Source: Emticicia soli
GTDB lineage: Bacteria > Bacteroidota > Bacteroidia > Cytophagales > Spirosomataceae
Length of the DNA: 64,000 nt
Direction of reading: 5' to 3'
Assembly (NCBI RefSeq): GCF_037860775.1
Contig: NZ_JBBEWC010000003.1
Location: 372,001-436,000 of the forward strand
In this document: piece by piece, positions 18,474-27,446 of the stretch
How positions within the stretch are numbered: the first letter of the stretch is position 1
Layout of the letters: each line of letters opens with the position of its first letter
Translations under genes and position numbers: made by a program
The notes under the pieces: generated by a model
Databases searched by the model: none
What the model saw: only the letters and a program-made list of their open reading frames with translations
Told to the model about the DNA's origin: nothing

Positions 18474-18821
18474 TTAAACGAGCAAAAACAATTGCTCGGG
18501 TGGGGGAGTGTTAAGACCTAAATATACTTCATGTATATTGGTGGTAAAAGAAATAGCTTCTTTACAAAGGGTGAGCTCAATAAGTACAGGTTTGAACATA
18601 TTTGACATAATACATTCTTCTGCTGAATCAGTACTGAGCGATGTTGTTTCCAAAGAACAGCTATCCTCTAAGCTAATATCTAAACACTGCTCTGATTCAT
18701 CTGCTGCTAAGTCATAAATTCGGATACCTTCATTAAGAAATTGCCTGCAAATAAAAGAGAACATCAGTATTAATAAAACACACACTTTTGTGCATATTTC
18801 TTTCTTATTAACTGATACCAT
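18474..18821 (-). CDS. Small hypothetical protein with N-terminal membrane anchor or signal
   Basis: A 115-residue frame starting MVSVNKKEICTK, with a hydrophobic stretch at about 13-25, then an acidic, cysteine- and serine-rich segment (ESEQCLDISLEDSCS, DSAEECIM) and a C-terminal NTPPPEQLFLLV. Short exported proteins ending in a proline motif are sometimes found before metal or drug efflux operons in Bacteroidota, which this position resembles, but I do not recognise the family. It is not certain to be translated; it could be coincidental, although the frame is well filled and no better frame overlaps it. Confidence 0.45.
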   Translation of the reverse strand: MVSVNKKEICTKVCVLLILMFSFICRQFLNEGIRIYDLAADESEQCLDISLEDSCSLETTSLSTDSAEECIMSNMFKPVLIELTLCKEAISFTTNIHEVYLGLNTPPPEQLFLLV

Positions 18822-19045
18822 GTTTTTCTACTAGAAATAGGATAATACAAATATAAGTATAAACAACTTAAGTTTAGAGAAGGGTTCAACTAAATAGCGA
18901 ATTTTCTCTATCAAACAGCATATTTACTCGACCAAATTATTAGACGTATATAAGTGACGAAATTAAAATGATGTTAAAATTGCCTAAAAAAGAGATTAAA
19001 ATATTTTAAATAATTCTTAAGTAGAAAATTAAAATAGTCTAAATA
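18822..19045. other. AT-rich intergenic region
   Basis: Between two minus-strand genes. Very A/T-rich, with no open frame of note and no clear hairpin plus U-run; it probably holds the promoter of the small hypothetical gene and the 3' end of the phosphorylase-like gene. Confidence 0.5.
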
Positions 19046-20692
19046 TCAATACACTTTCTCATAATATTCGGTAGCCATTCGATCCGAATCAAAGAAAGCA
19101 TTTACGTCGTTCATGCTTTGTAATACGGTGCTTTGCCAATCGGCTGGGCGGTCGTAATACATAGGTAGAATTTTTTGCTCCAACGCATCCATCAGATTAT
19201 TTATATCCGTATTGTCTCTGTCCCATTCGGGGTAGTTTGGCGCTACGGGTACTACAAATGAGTTTTGCTCGGTAGCAAACTCACAAATCCATCCATCAAA
19301 CGTCGAAAAGTTAAGAGCGGCATTCATAGCGGCTGTCATGCCACTGGTGCCCGATGCTTCTCTGGTTACAATCGGGGTATTTAACCACACATCAGCACCA
19401 TCTTTCATGGTTTTTGACAGTGCCAGCTCATAGCCTGTCAGTACGGCCATATTCGGAAACAAATGGCTCAAGTAATATAACTGATTAAAATTGCTAATGG
19501 CACCTTCATCAAAAGGATAAGGCTTACCTGCCCAGATAAACTGTATTGGGTAACGCGTGTTGCGCATAAGCCTTTCAAATCGTTCTCTGTCTCTTGTCAG
19601 TAGGTCGGGGCGTTTATAGGCAGCAAAACGTCTTGCCCAAACAATTGTCAGCACATCGGGGCTAAACAATTTGCCACATTGGTCGGCTACTGTCTTGAAT
19701 AGTACTTTTTTAAGTTCTTTTTTGCGTGCAGTAATCTTTTTTGTGTCAGATTTCCTGCGTGCTTTTTCTAATTCTTCATCGGCCCAATACAAATTATTCT
19801 GTGCATTGGTTACGTGAGTAATGGGGCACACGCCCGAATGCCCATTCCACATTGTACGAGACACATCGCCATGTAATTTTGAAACGGCATTGGCAATTTT
19901 ACTGAAACGTAGGGCAACAAGCGAATGATTAAAGATATTATCTTTAATGCCCGTTATCTTGCGGATTTCTGTCAGCGGAATATCATTAAAGAAGTTCATG
20001 CTTTCAAGCAGGTTAATATCGTGCTTGTCGTTGCCGGCTTCTTCGGGTGTATGCGTAGTAAATACTAAGTGTTTTTTTATCTCGGCCAGTTTACCAAATT
20101 TCTTATATAAATGAAACACACCCGATACAGCGTGTGCTTCGTTGAAGTGATAAATATCCGGCTGGTAATTCAGTTCGTCTAGCAATTTCATGCCTCCAAG
20201 CCCAAGTATCATGCATTGTGCAATTTTTGTTGAAGCATCTTTATCATATAAATGATAGGAGAGCGAGCGAGCCCAGTTGTCGTTTCCTTCAGTATCACTT
20301 GTCAGAAAAAACATGGGTACAGAGCCGAATGTCTGTGGCGGCAGGAAATATGCTGCAATCCAGACCGGACGATTCTGGATAGTAAGCTGAAAACGGATAC
20401 CTGTGTCTTTAACAAAACTATATATTTTCTCACGAAACTGTACTGCCATGCTATTGTCGGCATTGCGGGTTTGGTCATAATAACCGTATTTCCACAACAT
20501 ACCTATGCCAATTAAGTTTTGTTTTAATTGGTAGGCACTCCTCATGTGTGAGCCTGCCAAAAAACCAAGCCCGCCCGAATAAGTTTTAAGTGATTGGTCT
20601 ATGGCAAATTCCATAGAGAAATAAACAACAGATTTTTTGAATTTTGGAGCGAAAGTATAGGGATGAGCAAATTGCTCAGGCAAGTTCTTCAT
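19046..20692 (-). CDS. Alpha-glucan phosphorylase-like protein (GT35), PLP lysine apparently replaced
   Basis: A 548-residue protein of the short alpha-glucan phosphorylase type. Family blocks are clear: VVYFSMEFAIDQSLKTYSGG at the N-terminus, DIYHFNEAHA, LVFTTHTPEEAGND, IVWARRFAAYKRPDL and, near the end, REASGTSGMTAAMNAALN. In known phosphorylases the last block carries the lysine that binds pyridoxal phosphate (GTxxMK). Here that position is T453, read from codon ACA on the minus strand. The enzyme may therefore not be a conventional phosphorylase, or the cofactor may be held differently in this subgroup. No other glycogen genes are in the window, so context does not help. Confidence 0.85.
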   Translation of the reverse strand: MKNLPEQFAHPYTFAPKFKKSVVYFSMEFAIDQSLKTYSGGLGFLAGSHMRSAYQLKQNLIGIGMLWKYGYYDQTRNADNSMAVQFREKIYSFVKDTGIRFQLTIQNRPVWIAAYFLPPQTFGSVPMFFLTSDTEGNDNWARSLSYHLYDKDASTKIAQCMILGLGGMKLLDELNYQPDIYHFNEAHAVSGVFHLYKKFGKLAEIKKHLVFTTHTPEEAGNDKHDINLLESMNFFNDIPLTEIRKITGIKDNIFNHSLVALRFSKIANAVSKLHGDVSRTMWNGHSGVCPITHVTNAQNNLYWADEELEKARRKSDTKKITARKKELKKVLFKTVADQCGKLFSPDVLTIVWARRFAAYKRPDLLTRDRERFERLMRNTRYPIQFIWAGKPYPFDEGAISNFNQLYYLSHLFPNMAVLTGYELALSKTMKDGADVWLNTPIVTREASGTSGMTAAMNAALNFSTFDGWICEFATEQNSFVVPVAPNYPEWDRDNTDINNLMDALEQKILPMYYDRPADWQSTVLQSMNDVNAFFDSDRMATEYYEKVY

Positions 20693-20805
20693 AAATAATC
20701 ACAAGTTTGTGTGGACAAATTAATAATATTTTACCTATTTATTCATTTATAACGAGTATCAATCTGTTTTTGTCTTTTATTTATAAAGAAATTTATTGCA
20801 AATGC

Positions 20806-22056
20806 TTACCACCTAACTTGTCCGCTACCTGTTACTACCCACTTTTCTGTAACTAATTTCTCTAAGGCAAATGGCCCTCGTGCGTGGAGTTTCTGGGTAG
20901 AAATGCCGATTTCGGCGCCTAAACCAAACTGCCCGCCATCAGTAAAACGTGTAGAGGCATTGTGGTAAACAGCCGCCGCATCAACTTCTGATAAAAACTG
21001 GTTTGCTAGTGTTTCATTTTCAGTAATGATAGCTTCTGAATGCCTTGATGAATATGCTTGAATATGCGCAAGGGCTTCGGTAATGCCACTTACGGTTTTG
21101 ATTGAGATTTTATAATCTAGCCATTCTTTACCAAAATCTTCTGCTTGTGCTTCGTGTAGTTTTTCGTAACCTGCTTGTTTGAAAACCGCATAGGCTGGTG
21201 CATCGGCATATACTTCTACATTCCATTTGTTGAAATCTTCAATCAGGAGTGGTAAGAAATCTGCTAAGATAGCCTCATCAACAATGGCGCAATCAAGCGA
21301 ATTGCAAACCGATGGGCGAGAAACTCGTGCATTCACAACAATGGCCTTTGCTTTAGCTAAATCGGCAGTTTTTTCTATATAGGTATGTACTACCCCCGCA
21401 CCTGTTTCAATAGTAGGAATCAGGGAGTTCTGGCGTACATATTGTATGAGCGAATCGGAACCTCTCGGAATAATAATGTCTACAAAACGGGTAGCTTTCA
21501 ATAGCTCTTCTGTAAACTTGCGGTCGGTTGGTAATAGCAATACAGCATCTTTAGCTACACCGGCTTCTGCTAAAGCCTGATGAATTAAACTTACCAGACA
21601 CTGATTAGAAAAATTAGCCTCTTTGCCACCTTTTAATACACAGGCATTGCCTGAGCGCAAGCATAGCGAAGCAACATCAATAGTTACATTTGGGCGTGAC
21701 TCATAAATTACGCCAACAACACCCATAGGTACGGCTATCTTTTTTATCGTCAGCCCGTTCTCAAGTTTACTGTCGAGCAGTATTTGTCCGGTTGGGTCGG
21801 GTAGTAGAGCAACTTCTCTCAACGAATCGGCTAAGCCCTGAATACGGCTTTCATTCAATAAAAGGCGGTCATATTTGGGGTCGGTTTTATCCATCAGGTC
21901 TAAATCTTTTTTATTTTCGACCATAATCTGGTTTTTTGACTGCTCGATAAGTACTGCTAATCGATTCAATAATTGACTTTTTTGTGTGTCAGATAAATTT
22001 CTGATACCTGCCGATGCCTGTTGCGTAGCTTGAAGGAGAGAAAGAATGCTATTCAT
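20806..22056 (-). CDS. proA: Glutamate-5-semialdehyde dehydrogenase (gamma-glutamyl phosphate reductase)
   Basis: A 416-residue enzyme of proline synthesis that reduces gamma-glutamyl phosphate to glutamate semialdehyde with NADPH. The family core is visible: VGVIYESRPNVTIDVASLCL, LKGGKEA, IIPRGSDSLIQYVRQ, and the catalytic cysteine C251 in SRPSVCNSLDCAIVD; it ends with RGPFALEKLVTEKWVVTGSG, the usual ProA tail. Length is normal. The kinase ProB, often adjacent, is not on either side. Cytoplasmic. Confidence 0.96.
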   Translation of the reverse strand: MNSILSLLQATQQASAGIRNLSDTQKSQLLNRLAVLIEQSKNQIMVENKKDLDLMDKTDPKYDRLLLNESRIQGLADSLREVALLPDPTGQILLDSKLENGLTIKKIAVPMGVVGVIYESRPNVTIDVASLCLRSGNACVLKGGKEANFSNQCLVSLIHQALAEAGVAKDAVLLLPTDRKFTEELLKATRFVDIIIPRGSDSLIQYVRQNSLIPTIETGAGVVHTYIEKTADLAKAKAIVVNARVSRPSVCNSLDCAIVDEAILADFLPLLIEDFNKWNVEVYADAPAYAVFKQAGYEKLHEAQAEDFGKEWLDYKISIKTVSGITEALAHIQAYSSRHSEAIITENETLANQFLSEVDAAAVYHNASTRFTDGGQFGLGAEIGISTQKLHARGPFALEKLVTEKWVVTGSGQVRW

Positions 22057-22158
22057 GAATTTCGTAATAAATCAACCCAAAGTATTGCCTTAAGTATAAA
22101 TTTTTGTAAAATTACATCGCAATAATCACAATCAAAAGTATAAATACCAACAAGTGAT

Positions 22159-23643
22159 ATGTTCATCGAAAAAGACCTTGACAAAATAAAACTACGTGGC
22201 GCAAGCCTGGAAACGATTCAGCAACAGATAGAAAACTTTAAAAAAGGTTTTCCGTATCTGAACGTAATAAAAGCTGCTACCATTGGCGATGGCATTATCG
22301 CACTTTCTGACTCACAAGCAGGTAAATATGCTAAATACTTTGATGCAAAAGCACCAAAACTGAAACTCTTAAAGTTTGTGCCTGCTTCAGGAGCGGCCAC
22401 TCGTATGTTTAAATCTTTGTTCTCTGCCAAAGATGAGGGCAAACTTGATAAATCGGTTAATGAATTTCTGGAACGCCTCAAAGATTTTGCTTTTTATGAT
22501 AAACTTGTAAAAGCCATAGGTACAGAATCAGCCGATTATCAGACTGTTTTAGAATACCTGCTTACCGACAAAGGGCTTGAGTATGGTACTTTGCCTAAAG
22601 GCTTGTTACATTTTCATAAATATGGCAAGATTGCTCGCACACCTGTAGAAGAACACTTGGTAGAAGGCGCAAAATATGCCAATAGCAATGGTAAAGTAAA
22701 ATTACATTTTACGGTATCGCCTGAGCACCGTAAGAAATTCAAAGCCTTGATTGATTCGGTTCTTCCAAAATATGAAGCTAAATATGAGGTAAAATATAGC
22801 ATCAGTTTTTCGGAGCAAAAGCCATCAACTGATACCATTGCGGTAAATATTGATAATACACCTTTCCGCACCGGTAATGATGAACTACTCTTCCGTCCGG
22901 CAGGGCATGGTGCTTTGCTTGAAAACCTGAATGAACAAGAGGCCGATATTATCTTCATTAAAAACGTAGATAACGTAGTGCCTGACCGCCTTAAAAAGAA
23001 AACCATCTTGTATAAAAAGGCATTGGCTGGCTTACTATTAGATTATCAGGAGAAGATATTCTCGTATCTTACCAAATTGTATAATGATGAAGTAGACGAA
23101 AAACTACTGAAAGAAATACTGAATTTATTGGAAACCAAACTTTGTACGCTGCCTCCTGATGGCTTTGCGAGTTACTCGGTTGATGCACAAATGGATTATT
23201 GTAAACGCAAACTCAACCGTCCGATTCGCCTGTGTGGTATGGTGAAAAATGTTGGTGAGCCGGGTGGTGGGCCATTCTGGGCAAAAGACCCTGACAGCTC
23301 AGTATCGTTGCAAGTAGTAGAGTCGGCACAGATTGATTTACAAAATGCGCAGCAAAAAGAGATTTTTGATAAAGCAACGCACTTCAATCCGGTTGATTTG
23401 ATATGCTCAGTAAAAGATTATAAAGGCAATAAGTTCAATCTACTGAACTACCGTGACCCAATGACTGGCTTTATTACACAAAAATCGCAGAGTGGTAAAG
23501 ACCTGAAAGCACAAGAGTTGCCGGGTTTGTGGAATGGTGCGATGTCAGACTGGAACACGCTTTTTGTAGAGGTGCCACTTATTACCTTTAATCCTGTTAA
23601 AACGGTTAATGATTTATTGAGGAACGAGCACCAACCTGCCTGA
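22159..23643 (+). CDS. DUF4301 family protein
   Basis: A 494-residue soluble protein of a family common in Bacteroidota and lacking an assigned function. Recognisable blocks are KLLKFVPASGAATRMFKSLF, LLFRPAGHGALLENLNE, DRLKKKTILYKKALAGLL, and NRPIRLCGMVKNVGEPGGGP followed by FWAKD. The first, with its lysine/arginine around a glycine-rich turn, and the HGALL block resemble nucleotidyltransferase-type sugar-phosphate binding, but that is only an impression. It is followed after 4 nt by a small-molecule kinase, so the two are almost certainly co-expressed. Confidence 0.88.
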   Translation: MFIEKDLDKIKLRGASLETIQQQIENFKKGFPYLNVIKAATIGDGIIALSDSQAGKYAKYFDAKAPKLKLLKFVPASGAATRMFKSLFSAKDEGKLDKSVNEFLERLKDFAFYDKLVKAIGTESADYQTVLEYLLTDKGLEYGTLPKGLLHFHKYGKIARTPVEEHLVEGAKYANSNGKVKLHFTVSPEHRKKFKALIDSVLPKYEAKYEVKYSISFSEQKPSTDTIAVNIDNTPFRTGNDELLFRPAGHGALLENLNEQEADIIFIKNVDNVVPDRLKKKTILYKKALAGLLLDYQEKIFSYLTKLYNDEVDEKLLKEILNLLETKLCTLPPDGFASYSVDAQMDYCKRKLNRPIRLCGMVKNVGEPGGGPFWAKDPDSSVSLQVVESAQIDLQNAQQKEIFDKATHFNPVDLICSVKDYKGNKFNLLNYRDPMTGFITQKSQSGKDLKAQELPGLWNGAMSDWNTLFVEVPLITFNPVKTVNDLLRNEHQPA

Positions 23644-23647
23644 GCCT

Positions 23648-24742
23648 ATGACTTCTATTAAAATAGATTCTGCATCAAGTGTAAGGCAGGGCGAAGAAAT
23701 AGATTTGGTAAAGCTGAACGATTTTATGCGTTCGGCTTTACCTGACTTTGAACCAATTACCGAAATTGCGCAGTTTCCGGGCGGATATTCTAATCTTACT
23801 TATTTGCTTAAAACAGCTAGCCGAGCTTATGTATTACGCCGCCCCCCTTTTGGTGCTAAAGACATTAAAGGTGGGCACGATATGGGGCGGGAGTTCAAGA
23901 TTCTGAAAGCCCTGCAAACCAGTGGCTACAGCAAAATACCGAAACCTGTTATATATACCGAAGACGAAGCCGTAATGGGCTGCCCGTTTTATGTGATGCA
24001 ACGGGTAGAGGGTGTTATTCTCAGAGCAAAAGATGCGCCTAAACTACTGAACAATGTAAGCCCTGAAATGATGCGGAAAATGTCAGAAGCACTGTGCGAT
24101 AATCTTGTAGCACTACACGCAATTGATATTGAAGCAAGTAATGGGCAACAACCCGCATTAATTAACATAGGCAAACCCGAAGGCTATATTCAAAGGCAGG
24201 TAGAAGGATGGTATAAACGCTATCTGGCCTCGCAGACAGACGAGATTCCGGCTATGGATAATCTGGCTAGCTGGCTAAAAGCAAATTTACCTGTTGAAGG
24301 TACGCCAACGCTGATTCATAACGATTACAAGTATGATAATCTGGTATTGAATGCCAACGACTGGGCTGATATTCTGGCTGTTTTAGATTGGGAAATGACA
24401 ACCGTCGGCGACCCATTGATGGACCTTGGTACAACTTTGTCTTATTGGGCCGAAGCCAACGATGGACTATTCGAGAAAGGCTTTAACCTTTCGTGGTTGC
24501 CAGGTAACCTCAGCAGGCAGGAATTTGCCGAACGATATGCTCAAAAAAGCGGGCGTGATGTGTCAAATATACTCTATTTCTATGTATTTGGGCTGTTTAA
24601 GAATTCGGTTGTAATTCAACAGATATATGGCCGATACAAAAAAGGCTTAACAAAAGATGAGCGCTTTGCTGATTTGATTTTCGGTGTAAAAGCCTTATCG
24701 AAAAAAGGTGTAAAGTCGGTTGAAAGTGAGAAAATGTTATAG
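23648..24742 (+). CDS. Phosphotransferase-family protein (APH fold, ACAD10/11-like)
   Basis: A 364-residue aminoglycoside-phosphotransferase-fold kinase. The ATP-binding half has FPGGYSNLTYLL and AYVLRRPPFG; the catalytic loop is LIHNDYKYDNLVLN (H-x-D-x(4)-N type) and the metal motif is AVLDWEMTTVGDPLMDLG. Members resembling the N-terminal domain of acyl-CoA dehydrogenase 10/11 phosphorylate 4-hydroxyacids, but many others are unassigned. Its start lies 4 nt after the DUF4301 stop, pointing to a shared pathway. A long-loop hairpin follows the gene. Confidence 0.92.
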   Translation: MTSIKIDSASSVRQGEEIDLVKLNDFMRSALPDFEPITEIAQFPGGYSNLTYLLKTASRAYVLRRPPFGAKDIKGGHDMGREFKILKALQTSGYSKIPKPVIYTEDEAVMGCPFYVMQRVEGVILRAKDAPKLLNNVSPEMMRKMSEALCDNLVALHAIDIEASNGQQPALINIGKPEGYIQRQVEGWYKRYLASQTDEIPAMDNLASWLKANLPVEGTPTLIHNDYKYDNLVLNANDWADILAVLDWEMTTVGDPLMDLGTTLSYWAEANDGLFEKGFNLSWLPGNLSRQEFAERYAQKSGRDVSNILYFYVFGLFKNSVVIQQIYGRYKKGLTKDERFADLIFGVKALSKKGVKSVESEKML

Positions 24743-24786
24743 TAGAAGTAAAGCCATAAGGCTTCCTGAATTTAGGAAGAAAAAAG

Positions 24787-24846
24787 AACCTTCTGATTAA
24801 ATCTGTGAATCACTACAAGCACAAATTTTCACCAGAAGGTTTTTTT
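24787..24846. terminator. Candidate terminator between convergent genes
   Basis: AACCTTCTG (24787-24795) pairs with CAGAAGGTT (24833-24841), followed by a T-run to 24846. The 37-nt loop is long. The A-run before the left arm gives a U-run for the opposite strand, so it may serve both convergent genes. Confidence 0.5.
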
Positions 24847-24861
24847 ATATTCACAATACTA

Positions 24862-25932
24862 TCAAGGCTTTTGTATTTGTTTAATCCATTCTTTTACGAG
24901 TTCAATACCTTCTTTATGGGCAGTTTTTCTGCCTACTTCCGGCATCATTTCACCCGGGTCAACCGATTCTATACGGTAAAGCAAAATTGATTCTTCGGGT
25001 TTACCCGGTACAATATCAAACTTTTTATTGCCTGAACCTCTCCCTGCCGCTACCGGAGTTTTGAGAATACCAAACGCCAGCGGGTCTGCCTCATGAATGC
25101 TTAGGTTTAAGCCCGATGTTTGCGCAGGGCCACCTAAACGATGGCAATGTGCACAATTAATATCAAGCCAGATACGAGCTCTTTCGTCAATGCTCCCTGT
25201 TTCGGGTTTGTTCCATACAGGGGCTTTGGGTACTTGCTCAATGGCAGGCAAATCTTGCAAAATGCCCATCTTTTGCCAAGCAACAAGCTGGTTTTCGCTG
25301 CCTTGGTTTATTCCCCATGCGCTATAATAACCATTCAGTTGTCGGGCTGACGGGCCAATTGGGCGCATTTGCTCATTCAGGTTGTGGCAACCTTTGCACT
25401 GATTCAGGTTTGGAACGCTGTATTCGTGTTTTTTCTTTTTGCCGTTCAGGTCTATATAGCTCACCTGTGTGGTTTCGCCTGCAACTTCCAGATAGGCTTC
25501 TGTTTGCTCCTCATTCCATACATAGGCAAGCGCTTTCCAACCTTCAGCTTCATGAATCAACAAGCGGGTTTCCATTATTCTACGACCTTTTGCTGTATTT
25601 CTGAAATCGTTGGGGTAATAAAAGGTTTTAATAAGGGTGGTTCCTACCGGAAAATCCAACACTTCTTTAGCATTATATACTGCTTTTGTGCCCTCAGGTA
25701 ATTTTACAAAGCGGAGTTTTTCGGCATAATCGCTGAAAAGCGGTGTATTCAGCGAATAAGGCGTTACGCCGTTAGCAGGTTTTTGCTCGGCTATATTTCC
25801 GTCAAAAAAATTATATTCCGAGAGCTTTTCCTTGGGCGCAGTTGCTTGATATTCTTGCTTTTTCTCTTGCTGATTAAAAGAAGACAAAACAAAAATGCCT
25901 AAGGCTATCAATAATAATATGAATCTTTGCAT
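24862..25932 (-). CDS. SO2930-type diheme c-type cytochrome
   Basis: I choose the start at 25930-25932 (MQRFILLL, 356 residues), which opens directly into a signal sequence. Two haem-attachment motifs are present, CKGCH and CAHCH, with a likely distal methionine in the PGEMMPEVGR segment near the C-terminus. The N-terminal part (LSEYNFFDG, TPYSLNTPLFSDYAEKLRF) is the conserved non-haem region of the family named after Shewanella SO_2930. It follows the beta-helix gene by 41 nt on the same strand, and these two families commonly occur together. Probable periplasmic electron-transfer protein; its oxidation partner is unknown. Confidence 0.92.
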   Translation of the reverse strand: MQRFILLLIALGIFVLSSFNQQEKKQEYQATAPKEKLSEYNFFDGNIAEQKPANGVTPYSLNTPLFSDYAEKLRFVKLPEGTKAVYNAKEVLDFPVGTTLIKTFYYPNDFRNTAKGRRIMETRLLIHEAEGWKALAYVWNEEQTEAYLEVAGETTQVSYIDLNGKKKKHEYSVPNLNQCKGCHNLNEQMRPIGPSARQLNGYYSAWGINQGSENQLVAWQKMGILQDLPAIEQVPKAPVWNKPETGSIDERARIWLDINCAHCHRLGGPAQTSGLNLSIHEADPLAFGILKTPVAAGRGSGNKKFDIVPGKPEESILLYRIESVDPGEMMPEVGRKTAHKEGIELVKEWIKQIQKP

Positions 25933-25973
25933 CGAAAATATCAGGTCACAGAATGTCATTCTGTGTTACGTTT

Positions 25974-27155
25974 TTAATCAATTTTTGCCATTTTCAGGCT
26001 TTCAAGGCTGCAATCATGTGCTGAGGCATCACGAGATACATTCTTGAAATTATGTTCTACATCCAGGTTGGCAAATGATGCATTCTTGTTGTTTTTTATA
26101 CACAGCACTTTCTCAGGTTTTTTAGTATCAACAATACCGTCCCACTGAATGTGCGGTACATTCTTGCCAAAGCGTAGCTTAAACTTATACATCTGCCCGA
26201 AACGCCCTTTGCCAGTAGCTTTAACGTTCTCACGTTCAAAAACATTATCATGAATATTAATAGCCACAGGATACGGATAATAAGAAGGGTCTTTGATAGG
26301 GTTTTCTGTAGTAAAATAACTGATAATACCTGTACTTACTGACTTGTTGTTGATAATTTGATTATCGAAGATTTCTACATTGTTAGCCGCCAGAATTAAA
26401 ATACCTGTTCCGTCTGGCACTTTGCCTACTATATTGCCTTTTGGTGCAAAATTAGGCAGGTTGTTATGGTGAATGTTGTTTTTAAACACACGGGTATAAC
26501 CGCCTTTTTTCAGTACTAAGTCGGGTAGGTCAAAAACCAGAATGCCTCCGGTGTTTCCGGTTGCTTCGTTTTCATATACATCGGCATTCAACGAGTTTTC
26601 AATTTCAATACCTGCCACATTCTGAAAGGCTCTTGATTTACGCACAATAATATCTTTCGACTGCCCAACGTATATACCAGCGTCAGAAGCGCCAATGGCT
26701 TCGCAACCTTCAATTAAAACTTTTTCACATTGTACGGGATAAAGGCCATAAGAACCATTTTCTTTTTTCGGGCCGCCTGTCCATTCGGTTTTTACATTTC
26801 TGAACGTAATGCCTGTTACATTCATGGTTTTAACGGCATCACCCTTGCTATCCTGTACAGTCAGGTCTTCAATAGTGATATTTTCGGCGTTTGAGACGCG
26901 AATCCCCTCAGCTCCTTCGGTTTGGCCTTTGAATGATAAAATAGTTTTGTCTTTGCCTTTGCCTTTGATAGTGATATTTTTCTTGCCTTCCATAGAAAGG
27001 CTGGCAGAAAAAGTAAAAGAACCTTCATCAAGCTCAATAGTAGAGCCGTTTTCGGCCATGATAAACTGCGTCTGAATGCGTTTTTGTACATCTTTCTGTG
27101 CAAAACTTGCAGCGCTAATCAATAAAAAACTGATAAAAAGAGAGGTTTTTTTCAT
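25974..27155 (-). CDS. Parallel beta-helix repeat protein, partner of the diheme cytochrome
   Basis: A 393-residue exported protein: signal peptide ending SFAQ, then repeated short strands typical of a right-handed parallel beta-helix (NITIKGKGKDKTILSFKGQ, NITIEDLTVQDSKGDAVK, VLIEGCEAIGASDAGIYVG, IIVRKSRAFQNVAGIEIEN). Such folds belong to pectate-lyase-like and carbohydrate-active proteins. It is upstream of the SO2930-type cytochrome and probably in one operon, so a periplasmic oxidative role on a polymer or alcohol is possible. Catalytic residues cannot be assigned by eye. Confidence 0.88.
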   Translation of the reverse strand: MKKTSLFISFLLISAASFAQKDVQKRIQTQFIMAENGSTIELDEGSFTFSASLSMEGKKNITIKGKGKDKTILSFKGQTEGAEGIRVSNAENITIEDLTVQDSKGDAVKTMNVTGITFRNVKTEWTGGPKKENGSYGLYPVQCEKVLIEGCEAIGASDAGIYVGQSKDIIVRKSRAFQNVAGIEIENSLNADVYENEATGNTGGILVFDLPDLVLKKGGYTRVFKNNIHHNNLPNFAPKGNIVGKVPDGTGILILAANNVEIFDNQIINNKSVSTGIISYFTTENPIKDPSYYPYPVAINIHDNVFERENVKATGKGRFGQMYKFKLRFGKNVPHIQWDGIVDTKKPEKVLCIKNNKNASFANLDVEHNFKNVSRDASAHDCSLESLKMAKID

Positions 27156-27438
27156 ATAGGTAATAGGATTGAATGAACAGATTTCAAATCTGCTAGATTT
27201 TATTGAGATAAGTGTTTGATAAATGTCAAATAATTTACTTCTACAACCTGATTTTATTGTTAATAATCAGCCGTTTAGTAAAATTGTTAACCATTCAATA
27301 AAAGTATCGAATAAATTGAAAACTGATGATGTAAACTTTGCAATATTGAGGGTACCAGTCATAAGTTGTTGTAATACTTATTGCGATTAATTTTAGATGT
27401 GGGGTGTTTCCGATAGCAGGTTTACTTCTGTGAACCTG
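27156..27438. other. Intergenic region, no gene seen
   Basis: A/T-rich stretch upstream of the beta-helix gene and downstream of the Crp-like gene, both on the minus strand. It contains the hairpin at 27413 and presumably the promoter of the beta-helix/cytochrome pair; I find no exact TANNTTTG box at a convincing distance. Confidence 0.4.
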
Positions 27439-27446
27439 CTATTTTT
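27413..27446 (+). terminator. Stem-loop overlapping the end of the Crp-like gene
   Basis: ATAGCAGGTT (27413-27422) pairs with AACCTGCTAT (27433-27442), loop 10 nt, then TTTT. The U-run is on the plus strand although the adjacent gene runs on the minus strand, so for that gene it is a hairpin without a clear U-run. The right arm includes the gene's stop codon. Confidence 0.45.
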
